Positions 8,489 through 16,786 of a stretch of 64,000 bases of DNA are shown here, one piece after another. Positions within the stretch are counted from its first letter, which is position 1, and each line of letters opens with the position of its first letter. Source of the DNA: UBA10649 sp963749905 (GTDB lineage Bacteria > Actinomycetota > Actinomycetes > S36-B12). The translations under genes were made by a program, and so were the position numbers. The stretch spans positions 310,001 through 374,000 of the forward strand of contig CAVVOF010000003.1 of NCBI GenBank assembly GCA_963749905.1, read 5' to 3'. The notes beneath the pieces are model-generated. The model did not search any database. It was not told the DNA's origin and saw only the letters and a program-made list of their open reading frames with translations.

Positions 8489-9891
8489 CCTTGCCCCACC
8501 GCCACGGCCGACTGGCCCGCAACGCGTCCCATCGTCACGCAGTTTCCGTACGAGTTGCCGCTGCCGACGTAGCGCGGGCCGATGACGCCGCCGGTGACCT
8601 CGCCAGCGGCGAACAGGCCGGGGATCCGGCGGCCAGCGGAGTCCAGAACATTCGCATCCCGGTCGATCCGCACGCCACAGGCCGTGAAGCAGCAGGTCGC
8701 GGGCCGCACCTCGACCGCGTAGAACGGTCCGTCATTGATGGGCTCCAGGAACTTCGGATCCTTCAGGTAGTCGCGGTCCTCACCTACCTCTGCCAGCTCG
8801 TTGACGCGCTCCACGGTCGCCACGAGGTGGGCTGCCGGCACGCCGATGAGCCCGGCGAGCTCGTCGATGGAATCAGCCCGGTGGACCTTGCCCTCCTTGA
8901 GCATCAGCTCGATGACGTCGAGGTTCCAGTGCGGGCTCTGCTTCTTCGTCGAGCCGGGGATCGACTGCTTGTAGCGGGCGACGCCCAACTCCGTCGCCTC
9001 GACCAGCCGCCGGTGATCGAAGATCGCGAAGGCCGAGTCCCCCTGCTCCGCCAGCAGGCCGTCCATGATCCCGTAGGGCGCGGTCTCATTGCAGAAGCGG
9101 CGGCCGTCGCGGTTGACCAGCACCAGCCACCCGGGGATGTAGGCCTCGTACATCCGGTCGAAGTCGGTGTGCATCAGGCGCAGCCCGCGGTTGAACCCGG
9201 TCACCTGGGCATCGACATCCCTGGTGAAGTCCAGCGCATCGCCACGGGAGCCGTCGGCGCCGATGTAGTACGACCAGCCGGTGTCGTAGACGGACGGGAA
9301 CAGTTCACGCCGCTTCTCGTCGTTGGCACCGAAGCCACCGGTGGCCACGACGACCGCTCCCGCCGTGATCTCGTCCTCGCCCACCGCGACGCCGTGCACC
9401 GCACCGTCGACGACGAGCAGCCGGTCGACCCGTTGGCCGAGCGCGAACTCGACGCCGGCCTCACGGCAGCGCGCATACAGCACGTCGACGACCGCCTGGC
9501 CGCGACCGATCGGGCAGTGCACCCGCGGCACGGTCTCGTCGCCGCCGTAGACCATCTGGTCGTAGAACTCGACGCCGAGATCGCCGAGCCACTCGACCGC
9601 CGCACCCGCCCGCTGCGTCAGCCGTTCGACGACGGCGGACTCGACCTGCCACTGGTTGAGCGTCATGTAGTCGTGGAACAGGGCGGCCGGGCTGTCCTCG
9701 ATACCGATCGCCCGCTGGTAGCGGGTGCCCGCCCCCATCATCAGACCGCCCGACAGTCGCGACGACCCGCCGATGATGCCCTCGCCCTCGGCCACGAGCA
9801 CCGTCGCACCGTCCTGCGCGGCTGCCAGCGCCGCTGCCAGCCCGGCGGCACCCGAACCGACGACCACCACGTCGAAGTCGTAGCCGCTCAT
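8485..9891 (-). CDS. FAD-dependent oxidoreductase, fumarate reductase/KstD superfamily
   Basis: A 468-residue flavoprotein with an N-terminal dinucleotide fold (VVVVGSGAAGLAAALAAAQ), GGSSRLSGGLM, a mid FAD segment VVATGGFGAN and the C-terminal GLFAAGEVTGGVIGPRYVGSGNSYG. It belongs to the same superfamily as the protein at 6270-7908 but is shorter and clearly divergent. It overlaps its neighbours by 4 nt on both sides (SDR upstream, SnoaL-like downstream), forming a three-gene operon. An alpha,beta-dehydrogenation or enoate reduction is likely; the substrate is unknown. Confidence 0.87.
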   Translation of the reverse strand: MSGYDFDVVVVGSGAAGLAAALAAAQDGATVLVAEGEGIIGGSSRLSGGLMMGAGTRYQRAIGIEDSPAALFHDYMTLNQWQVESAVVERLTQRAGAAVEWLGDLGVEFYDQMVYGGDETVPRVHCPIGRGQAVVDVLYARCREAGVEFALGQRVDRLLVVDGAVHGVAVGEDEITAGAVVVATGGFGANDEKRRELFPSVYDTGWSYYIGADGSRGDALDFTRDVDAQVTGFNRGLRLMHTDFDRMYEAYIPGWLVLVNRDGRRFCNETAPYGIMDGLLAEQGDSAFAIFDHRRLVEATELGVARYKQSIPGSTKKQSPHWNLDVIELMLKEGKVHRADSIDELAGLIGVPAAHLVATVERVNELAEVGEDRDYLKDPKFLEPINDGPFYAVEVRPATCCFTACGVRIDRDANVLDSAGRRIPGLFAAGEVTGGVIGPRYVGSGNSYGNCVTMGRVAGQSAVAVGQG

Positions 9892-10673
9892 TCAGTGCTG
9901 CCCTGCGGCGGTGGGAAGATGCCGGCGTTCGCGGTGATGCCGCCGTCGCACATGAGCACCGCGCCGGTGATGAAGCTCGCGGATGGCGAGGCCAGGAAGC
10001 AGATCGCCTCGGCCTGCTCCTCCGGCGTGCCCATGCGCCCGAGCGGGATGTTGCGGGTCAGCTCCTCGAGGTGGGCTGGCGTCACCTTCCCGCCCTGCAG
10101 GATCGACGTCATCGTCGGTCCAGGCGCCAGCACGTTGACGCGCACGCCGCGGTGACCCCAGTCGAGGGCGGCCGCGCGGGCGAGGTTGATGGCCGCGGCC
10201 TTCGACGCGTTGTAGGCGAAGCGCTCCGGGTCCGCGCGCACGCCCGACGTGGACGCGACGACGACGATGGCGCCGCCACCGGAGTCGGCGATCGCCGGTG
10301 CCCCGTGCCGGATGCCGAGCACCACCCCGCGCGCGTTCACCGCCATGATCCGGTCGTACGCCTCGACCGCGTCGTCGGCCTCCCAATGCGTGCGGCGTGC
10401 GATCCCCGCGTTCAGGACCATCGCGTCAACCCGCCCCCAGCGTTCGAGCGCGGCGCCCACCATCCGCTCGTTTCCCGCCTCGTCGCTCACATCCGCAACC
10501 AGCGGGATGGCCCGCGGTGAGTCGGCCAGCCAGTGCAGGGCATCTGCTGACGCATCGGCCACGACCACGCTGCCGCCGCGCTCGAGGAAGAGTTCCGCCG
10601 TCGCCCGTCCGATGCCCGCCCCGCCGCCCGTGACGATCGCGACGGGGCCATCCGACTGAACTGCCGCCATCAC
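9888..10673 (-). CDS. SDR family oxidoreductase
   Basis: A 261-residue short-chain dehydrogenase with TGGGAGIG, NAGIA, the active-site serines VASTSG and the YxxxK motif as YNASK. The C-terminal CDGGITANAG is typical. It is the first gene of the leftward SDR/flavoprotein/SnoaL-like operon. GGAG lies upstream of the start and a TATCGT hexamer farther upstream may be its -10. It probably oxidises or reduces a hydroxyl/keto group on the same substrate handled by the flavoprotein downstream. Confidence 0.88.
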   Translation of the reverse strand: MMAAVQSDGPVAIVTGGGAGIGRATAELFLERGGSVVVADASADALHWLADSPRAIPLVADVSDEAGNERMVGAALERWGRVDAMVLNAGIARRTHWEADDAVEAYDRIMAVNARGVVLGIRHGAPAIADSGGGAIVVVASTSGVRADPERFAYNASKAAAINLARAAALDWGHRGVRVNVLAPGPTMTSILQGGKVTPAHLEELTRNIPLGRMGTPEEQAEAICFLASPSASFITGAVLMCDGGITANAGIFPPPQGSTE

Positions 10674-10765
10674 CGCTCCGTTCGCCGACGAGTCACCGAC
10701 GATAACAGCGCCGAGTGGTCACACACTCGAAACCTTTCGGCCGCCCGCCGGCAACCTCCCGCGCC

Positions 10766-10790
10766 TAGCGTCGTACGAAGTCAAAGGAGG
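10766..10790 (+). promoter_or_regulatory. whiB -10 hexamer and strong ribosome binding site
   Basis: TAGCGT at 10766-10771 fits the actinobacterial TANNNT -10, and AAAGGAGG at 10783-10790 ends 4 nt before the ATG. An inverted repeat CGAGTG...CACTCG at 10712-10729 lies farther upstream and could be an operator. Confidence 0.5.
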
Positions 10791-10794
10791 ACGG

Positions 10795-11043
10795 ATGGAC
10801 TGGCGTGACTCGGCGGCGTGCCTCAAGGAGGACCCCGACCTGTTCTTCCCGACCGGCACTGCCGGCGCGGCCACGCGGGAGATCGAGCTGGCCAAGACCA
10901 TCTGTCGCCGCTGCCCGGTCCAGCAGCCCTGCCTGCAGTGGGCCATCGGGACCGGCCAGCTGGCCGGGATCTGGGGCGGGCTGACCGAGGCCGAGCGAAG
11001 GAACTGGACGCGTCGGCAGGCGGCGGCCGCCCGCAGCGCCTGA
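10795..11043 (+). CDS. whiB: WhiB family transcriptional regulator, WhiB1-like
   Basis: An 82-residue actinobacterial WhiB protein that binds a [4Fe-4S] cluster and regulates transcription through the housekeeping sigma factor. The four cluster cysteines are C9, C37, C40 and C46 (CxxCx5C), the same positions as in mycobacterial WhiB1. The GIWGGLTEAERR turn and a basic C-terminus follow. A very strong ribosome binding site precedes the ATG. It stands alone on the plus strand between two leftward operons and may be a general rather than local regulator. Confidence 0.95.
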   Translation: MDWRDSAACLKEDPDLFFPTGTAGAATREIELAKTICRRCPVQQPCLQWAIGTGQLAGIWGGLTEAERRNWTRRQAAAARSA

Positions 11044-11055
11044 GCCGTCCGTGGC

Positions 11056-11472
11056 CTAGCGGACCTCGTACATCTCGTAGACGATGTCGTCGCCCTCGGA
11101 CCGGCCCTGACCGATCGCCTGGATGGCGTTCAGCCAGGCGTAGCGCTCATCGTCGGTCTCGAAGGTCGGCGCCACTGAGTAGGTGCCTCGGCCACGGTCG
11201 CACCGACCCTGGTAGGTGACGTAGATCAGCGCCCCGTCGTCGGTGCGCAGGGTCTGGCGCACGTCGAGCAGCATGAGGGTCCCGTCCGCAGATGGCAGCG
11301 CCCAGTCACCACCTGGCTCGATGATGTCCGCGTGCAGGCGATCGCCGTCCCATCGTCCGCGCGAGATGCCGCCGATGACCCGGCGGTGGAAGGCTGTCTG
11401 GCCGAGTCGGTGCACTTCGCCGCGGGTGACGCGGACGGTCGCGAGCGGCACGAGGTCGAAGGGCGGCGTCAT
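11056..11472 (-). CDS. DUF3237 domain-containing protein
   Basis: A 138-residue protein matching the DUF3237 family: the N-terminal strand PFDLVPLATVRV, then IGGISRGRWDGDRLHADIIEPGGDW, the block VRQTLRTDDGALIYVTYQGRC and the terminal DIVYEMYEVR. The fold is a beta-barrel and the biochemical function is not established. The ATG at 11472 overlaps the TGA of the upstream VOC gene (ATGA), so translation is coupled. Members often sit in aromatic or lignin-monomer catabolic operons, as here. Confidence 0.85.
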   Translation of the reverse strand: MTPPFDLVPLATVRVTRGEVHRLGQTAFHRRVIGGISRGRWDGDRLHADIIEPGGDWALPSADGTLMLLDVRQTLRTDDGALIYVTYQGRCDRGRGTYSVAPTFETDDERYAWLNAIQAIGQGRSEGDDIVYEMYEVR

Positions 11473-12038
11473 CCGCTCACCGCCACGGACGGGAGCGAGG
11501 ACGTCTTGGCGCGAACGCGGATCGGATCGGTGACGCCGTCCCACGACTCGTGCGCCTCGCGGATCTCCCGGAACAGCTCCTCCACCTCCTCGTTCAGACC
11601 GTGCAGCTCGACGAAGCAGCCGAGTGCTGACCGGCAGTCCAGGTACGCGACCGGGACGTACGAGTGCAGGGTCGACGCGACCTCGTACCCGGCATCGACG
11701 AACCTCTGCACCTCATGGGGCATGTCCTCCGCCGGCACGAGGCAGGCGACGTGGTGGAAACCGCCCTCCCCCGGTCCGTACATGTCGCGATACACGGAAG
11801 GCGAGTCGTCCCGGCACTCGATGAGCTGGATCTGCGCCGGACCTGACTGGCCGAAGGCGTACGAGAACACCGCATCATCGAGGACGCCGCGGTAGGTGTG
11901 CTCACGCCCGCGGTGGTTCCTGCTCACGAAGAACGGGCCGGCACCCATCACCTCCACCCAGTGCCGGACGCCCTCGTCCAGGTCGGGCACCACATAGGCG
12001 TACTGGACGATCGGGTGGCGGATCAGGGGCTCGTGCAC
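11469..12038 (-). CDS. VOC family (glyoxalase-like) protein
   Basis: A 189-residue vicinal oxygen chelate protein. The opening VQYAYVVPDLDEGVRHWVEV and GPGEGGFHHVACLVP are paired metal-site segments of the family, whose members catalyse dioxygenase, isomerase or epimerase reactions through a divalent metal. The GTG start lies 7 nt after a TAGCGT hexamer, so it may be leaderless. The next gene upstream encodes a close paralogue, suggesting tandem duplication. The reaction is not assignable. Confidence 0.85.
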   Translation of the reverse strand: MHEPLIRHPIVQYAYVVPDLDEGVRHWVEVMGAGPFFVSRNHRGREHTYRGVLDDAVFSYAFGQSGPAQIQLIECRDDSPSVYRDMYGPGEGGFHHVACLVPAEDMPHEVQRFVDAGYEVASTLHSYVPVAYLDCRSALGCFVELHGLNEEVEELFREIREAHESWDGVTDPIRVRAKTSSLPSVAVSG

Positions 12039-12062
12039 GGTCGCGACGCTAGCCCAGATCGG

Positions 12063-12635
12063 TCAGGTCCACGCCCCACTCAGGTCGATCGGGGTCCCAT
12101 CCCTGCCCCGCGCCGGCGCGGTCACGCCGTCCCACTCGGCGTGCGCCGAGCGCACCATGGCGAAGAACGATTCGGTGCGCTCGGTGTGCCCATACAGCTC
12201 GACGAAGCAGCCGACCTCCGCCCGGCAGTCGACGTAGACCACCGGGACCGTCGTGGTGAGCGATGCCGCGATCTCGTGGCCGGCGTCCGTGAATCGGGCG
12301 ACCTGCTCGTCCCACTCGTCCAGCGGGATGAGTGAGCACACATGGTGGAAACCGCCCTCGCCCGGCGCGTACATGTCCCGGTAGATCGACGGACCGGGGT
12401 CGTCCTGTGCGATCAGCTGAACCTGGACAGGGCCGCACTGCCCGAACGCGTAGTGCACCCGGGTCGTCGACGGCATCCCGCGGTAGGTCAGGTCCCGGCC
12501 GAGGAAGTCCCGCATGACGAAGAACGGGCCGGCCCCCATCACCTCGACCCAGTGCCGGATGCCCTCGTCCAGATCGGGCACCACGAACGCGTGCTGCACC
12601 GGTGCGCGCCGGAGCAGCGGCGCGCGCATCGTCAT
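12063..12635 (-). CDS. VOC family (glyoxalase-like) protein
   Basis: A 190-residue paralogue of the downstream VOC protein: VQHAFVVPDLDEGIRHWVEV and PGEGGFHHVCSLIPLDEW align position by position with the neighbour. The C-terminal ELYGHTERTESFFAM segment matches the neighbour's ELHGLNEEVEELFRE. The ATG overlaps the TGA of the PEP-utilising enzyme gene, indicating coupling to that gene and to the Rieske oxygenase operon. Function within the presumed pathway is unknown. Confidence 0.85.
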   Translation of the reverse strand: MTMRAPLLRRAPVQHAFVVPDLDEGIRHWVEVMGAGPFFVMRDFLGRDLTYRGMPSTTRVHYAFGQCGPVQVQLIAQDDPGPSIYRDMYAPGEGGFHHVCSLIPLDEWDEQVARFTDAGHEIAASLTTTVPVVYVDCRAEVGCFVELYGHTERTESFFAMVRSAHAEWDGVTAPARGRDGTPIDLSGAWT

Positions 12636-14391
12636 CCGATCGCGTCGATCGTCACCGTTCCCGCGGACCCGTCGACCGTCACCGTCGCGCCATCAGGAAT
12701 CTTGGACGTGGCGCCCTCGAGACCAGCGACGCACGGAATGCCGAGTTCCCGGCTGACGATCATCGCGTGGCTGTTCGGAGCGCCGACGCCCACGACCACC
12801 GCGCTGGCCACGACGAAGAGCGGCGTCCATGACGGATCGGTCTGGGGTGCCACGAGCACGTCCCCGGGCTCGAAGGCCGCGACGTCCGAGGGATCGGTGA
12901 TGATGCGTGCGCGGCCCGAGGCCGTACCCGCGGCGGCACCGATGGCGGTGAGGGTCTGGCCGACCGCGGCCGCGGTGAACGAGGACGCCGCCTTGCGGGG
13001 GACCTGATCGACCGGTACCCGCGCCTGGCGAGCGTCGAGGAACAGCGGTACCTCGAGGTCCCAGTACTCCTTCCAGTCCGCTTCGCGCTGCGCGGATGGC
13101 GCGGCACCACGAGGTCCGGCTCGAGCACCAGGCGGTCGAGTTCGCCGTCGAGGGCCATGAAGACCTGCCGCGGGTGATCCAGGTGCTCCTCGTGGGCCAG
13201 CCGACGGCCGACCTCGAGCAGTGCGACGCGGGCCTCGTTGATCACCTTGATGCAGTTGCTCTTGCCCAGCTCCCGCCAGCCGGCGAACCGACGCGCGGAG
13301 TCCAGCCCCATGCGCAGGGTGCCCTGCGCCTCCTCGTTGCCGTCGAGCGCGTCGACCACGGAGGCGACTGCTCGCTCGGCAGCCAGGGAGGCCTCTGCGC
13401 GACGGGCCGCCGGCGACTGAGCGTCCTCCAGATGGCGCATCCGGTCGATGAGCGCAAGGGGCAGCTCGGGCTTGGTCTCCCACGAATCGGCGCCGAGGTC
13501 CCACTCGGACGGCCCGCGGTAGCCGAACTCGCGCAGGAAGGCCTGGAACCGCTGATGGAAGTCGGGATGGTGGTCCTTGAGCCAGGGCACCATGCCCTCG
13601 ACGCCGGCGTCGAAGAGCTCGCTGAGGGCGGCGTCGTTGCGGACGATCCGCGACAGGTCCCACAGTGCGTAGCTGGGCTGGGCCGAGACCACGTCCCCCG
13701 CGGGTCCGACGAGGTCGAACGGCGAGATGCCCATCTCCGGCGGGATGACCGAGCCGACCACGGCCGGGCCGATGGCGGCCTGCGCTCCGCCGATCAGCTC
13801 ACCACGCCAGGTGATGCGCTCGTAGGGGGCCAGGCTGCGGGCGTAGGCGACGAGGGCGACGTTCGACATCTCGTCGAAGTCCGGGCGCTGGGCGCGGAGG
13901 CGATCCGCGATGCGGGTGTCCTCCTCGAGCTCCGGGAAGGTGGACGTGGTCAGCGTCCAGCCGGTCCGCTCGGCCAGACGGGCGGCGATGGCCGGGTCCC
14001 CGTCGTCCGGATGCATCTCGTGCGGCGGCGCGTCCGGATGGCTGCCGAAGAAGGACACGTCGATGGCCTCCCAGCCCATCCCGGCACGGATGCCCGTGAG
14101 GCGGGCCGTGGTGACGTTGACGTACATGTGCCCGTAGCGGAAGCAGGCAGCCGGGAACGCCTCCGGATCGCTGTTCGCCTCGGCCACCGAGATGCAGCCC
14201 ATCTGGGCGTACGCATTGGAGAAGCCGGGCAGGATGTGCGGTGCCCAGATCAGGTCCGCGCCGAGCGGCGAGATCGGATCGGGAAGCACGTCGTTGGCGT
14301 TGAACCGGGTGTAGATCGGGAAGCGCTCGTTCAGCTTGGGGCTGTCGATGCACCAGTCGTCACTGACTCGTCCCTGCGGTGTCTGCGTCAT
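12632..14391 (-). CDS. PEP-utilising mobile-domain enzyme, one frame break
   Basis: A ~586-residue protein. The last ~85 residues form the swivelling phosphohistidine domain of PEP synthase, PPDK and rifampin phosphotransferase: APNSHAMIVSRELGIPCVAG with the phosphorylatable His, then KIPDGATVTVDGSAGTV. The N-terminal ~450 residues resemble the central regions of such enzymes, but no ATP-grasp domain is present. A partner or another phosphate donor would be needed for full chemistry. The frame breaks around 13090-13115 (net two extra or one missing base). It lies between a Rieske oxygenase and VOC genes, suggesting phosphoryl transfer or substrate activation in catabolism; this role is inference. 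Confidence 0.75.
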
Positions 14392-14459
14392 GGGCCGCAA
14401 CGTTAGGCCAACAACCGCTCCTGCGACACCCGAATTCGTCCACACTCCCCTCCTCACGC

Positions 14460-14520
14460 GCCGAGTGGCGGGTTGTGCAGCGCCCGGAGCGCTCTCCGGC
14501 TGCACAACCCGCCACTCGGC
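14460..14520. terminator. Terminator-like palindrome, repeat family B copy 1
   Basis: Perfect 21-nt arms (14460-14480 and 14500-14520; core GAGTGGCGGGTTGTGCAG) surround a 19-nt loop that contains a second hairpin, CCGGAG/CTCCGG. It sits 18 nt past the Rieske oxygenase stop. A second copy is at 27017-27074. Confidence 0.78.
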
Positions 14521-14537
14521 AGAGGAATGGGGCAGAC

Positions 14538-15917
14538 CTAGGCCAGCAGCTGCTCCAGCACCACATGGAAGTGACGGATCTTCGTCTCCTGGTACTCGGC
14601 GAACGTGACCTCGTCCATGGAGCCGGACTCCAAACCCTTCTGCACGAAGGGCAGGTTGGCGTCGTCCTGGTCGAAGACCCGGGCCAGCAGGCCGAGCTCG
14701 GGCACCGTCGTCCACGACGTGTCCATCTCGACCATCGTCAGCTCCGCGCCCTTGGGCGGGGTGTCTCCCTCGTAGGGACTGAGGATCATGCACTCCATGA
14801 TCGACAGGCCGGGATCGTTCCCGTACGGGCGGAACCGGTAGCAGGTCCGGTTGTACGAGCCCCAGGGATGGATGTTCGGGAACAGCGTGTAGGGCATGGA
14901 GTCGCACATCTCCGCATCGGAGAGCGCCTGCGCCCGCTCCGCTCCGATCTCCGACTCGAGGTGCGCGCGCCGGTTGTCCGACATGGCGCGACGGGCCGTG
15001 GTGCCCTCGGGCACGACCACTTTCACCGGCTCGTCGAGGCTGCGGTCGGTCAGGGCGTCCATCATCTCCTGCTCCGTCGGCGCCCAGTTCAGGTGCGGAC
15101 TGGGCACCCCGTTGGGCGTCAGGGTCCGCGAGAAGTTTCCCCACGCGTCGTACTTGGAGATCGTGTCGCCGAGACCCGGGAGCAGCTGGGCGTGCGTGGC
15201 CACCACGTGCCACGACTCCATGAACGCCTCCTGCGCCAGCTTCCAGTTGCAGCGCAGCACCTTGCCCACGTGGACCTGCTTGTACCGGCGATCCAACGGC
15301 CAGTCCTCGAAGTGCCGGGGCAGGTCGCCCAGGTAGTCGAGCAGCGGCTCGCTGTCGGGATCGAGGTTGATGAAGACGAAGCCGCCCCAGGTGTCGACCT
15401 TCACTGAGGGCAGCGGCCACTCGCCGTCGACCTGCGGGAAGTCCCACTTGCACGGCATGTGCTTCAGCGAGCCGTCGAGGTCCCACGTGATCCCGTGGAA
15501 CTGGCAGGCGAAGGAGTCGGCGCGGCCGTCCACGTCGCGCAGCTGACGCCCGCGGTGCAGGCAGATGTTGCGATGGGCCTTGATCGACCCGTCGCGCTGC
15601 CGGACGACCAGCACCGAGATGCCGGCGATGTCGTACTTGACGTACTGGCCCGGCTCGAGGATGTCCTCGACGCGGCAGGCGACCTGCCAGACCTTCTTCC
15701 AGACCTTCTCCACCTCGAGGTCGTGGAACTCGCGGGACGTGTACCGGTCGACCGGCACGGTCAGTGCCTGGCCCTGCAGCGGGTTCGTCCACCGGTAGAC
15801 GTCCGGCACCTCCCGCGAGTCGGCGTCGAGCAGGTCGAAGTACGAATTGACCTGGGCGGCCTGATCGGGGTTGAGGCCCTCCAGCGAGCCGAGGATGCGG
15901 TCGTCTGTCGCGGTCAC
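14538..15917 (-). CDS. Rieske aromatic ring-hydroxylating oxygenase, alpha subunit
   Basis: A 459-residue Rieske non-haem iron oxygenase alpha subunit. The [2Fe-2S] ligands are C119, H121, C138 and H141 (CLHRG...CQFHG). The mononuclear iron site begins at NWKLAQEAFMESWHVVATH with H237 and H242. Such enzymes dihydroxylate, monooxygenate or demethylate aromatic or other cyclic substrates using electrons from a reductase. No reductase or ferredoxin gene is adjacent. It is coupled by a 4-nt overlap to the small gene upstream. The family-B palindrome follows it, so transcription into the PEP-utilising gene may be partly attenuated. Confidence 0.93.
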   Translation of the reverse strand: MTATDDRILGSLEGLNPDQAAQVNSYFDLLDADSREVPDVYRWTNPLQGQALTVPVDRYTSREFHDLEVEKVWKKVWQVACRVEDILEPGQYVKYDIAGISVLVVRQRDGSIKAHRNICLHRGRQLRDVDGRADSFACQFHGITWDLDGSLKHMPCKWDFPQVDGEWPLPSVKVDTWGGFVFINLDPDSEPLLDYLGDLPRHFEDWPLDRRYKQVHVGKVLRCNWKLAQEAFMESWHVVATHAQLLPGLGDTISKYDAWGNFSRTLTPNGVPSPHLNWAPTEQEMMDALTDRSLDEPVKVVVPEGTTARRAMSDNRRAHLESEIGAERAQALSDAEMCDSMPYTLFPNIHPWGSYNRTCYRFRPYGNDPGLSIMECMILSPYEGDTPPKGAELTMVEMDTSWTTVPELGLLARVFDQDDANLPFVQKGLESGSMDEVTFAEYQETKIRHFHVVLEQLLA

Positions 15918-16165
15918 CGGTAGACCTCCGGGGTGTCGTCGTGCTGCTCGGCCGGGAAGTCCTTCGGATTGCCCGCGGAGCCTGCCGGCAGCTGAGGACC
16001 AGCGAGCCAGTGGCAGAGGTGGATGTCCACGTTGTAGACGTTCCCCTCCACGCGGTTGCCGTTGGGCGTGAAGACGCCGCGGCGCTCACCCTGGGTCACC
16101 TCGACGAGTCCGTCGGGTCGCACGTCGTAGATCGCCTTGCTCAGTGGATGCATGCGGGTGCGCAC
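15914..16165 (-). CDS. Small protein encoded upstream of the Rieske oxygenase
   Basis: An 83-residue protein not recognised from sequence. It has no signal peptide, membrane segment or metal-binding cysteine cluster; the single Cys is in NVDIHLCHWLAG. The GTG at 16165 is chosen because GGAGG lies 4 nt upstream; an ATG at 16153 is the alternative. Its stop overlaps the Rieske start (ATGA), so the two are translated together. An accessory subunit or chaperone for the oxygenase is possible but unproven. Confidence 0.65.
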   Translation of the reverse strand: MRTRMHPLSKAIYDVRPDGLVEVTQGERRGVFTPNGNRVEGNVYNVDIHLCHWLAGPQLPAGSAGNPKDFPAEQHDDTPEVYR

Positions 16166-16277
16166 ACGGCCTCCCTGGGTCGCTGACTTCCTATGTGGAG
16201 GCACTCTAAAGAAAGTACGCCCTCCGGCCGCAGGGACTTTGGTCCCGAATCGTCAGTCCTAGGTCGTCGACGTGCCG

Positions 16278-16748
16278 TCAGACGAGGCTGCCGCCGTCGA
16301 ACCACCGCATCATCCGCTCGCGGTTGGCGTAGGTGACCGGCTCGAGCAGGAACCCCGTCGGGGACCGGACGTAGGAGAACGAGCCGTAGCCCTCCTCTGG
16401 CGACACCTGGCTGCACACCAGCGTCCAGCCACGCGAGACCAGGTCATCCGTGAGCGCGGCTACATCCGCCCAAACACCCGCGTGGTGCAGGTTCTGGAGG
16501 TCCCCGTGCCACCAGGGCGTGCCCTCGACACCCTGGATGAGCTCGACGTACTGCGGGCCCTTCGTCGAGTAGCAGAAGGTGAGCGGCACCCGGCGCTGGC
16601 CGTGCTCGGGCGTCCAGACTCGCTGGTCGTCACGAGTGACGACTTGGGTCCACTCCAGGCCCAGGCTGTCGCCGAGCTCGTCCATCGCGGCCGAGATGTC
16701 GGCGACCAGATGCCCCACGTGGAACACCTCAGCGGAGTAGTCGTACAT
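16278..16748 (-). CDS. VOC family (glyoxalase-like) protein
   Basis: A 156-residue vicinal oxygen chelate protein resembling the methylmalonyl-CoA epimerase/glyoxalase group: the opening EVFHVGHLVADISAAMDEL supplies a metal-ligand His, NLHHAGVWADV a second site and GFLLEPVTY the terminal acidic ligand. AGGAGG lies 4 nt before the ATG. It is the first gene of the leftward cluster that continues with the small protein and Rieske oxygenase after a 112-nt gap. It is distinct in sequence from the VOC pair at 11.5-12.6 kb. Confidence 0.83.
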   Translation of the reverse strand: MYDYSAEVFHVGHLVADISAAMDELGDSLGLEWTQVVTRDDQRVWTPEHGQRRVPLTFCYSTKGPQYVELIQGVEGTPWWHGDLQNLHHAGVWADVAALTDDLVSRGWTLVCSQVSPEEGYGSFSYVRSPTGFLLEPVTYANRERMMRWFDGGSLV

Positions 16749-16786
16749 GGGGCCTCCTAGAAACTTGTCAGTGACGACAGAAAGTA

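Noticed and set aside
14538..16089. A very long alternative frame on the minus strand spanning the Rieske gene
   Set aside because: It reads as Arg/Ala/Pro-rich sequence without domain structure, while the overlapping Rieske frame has all metal ligands.
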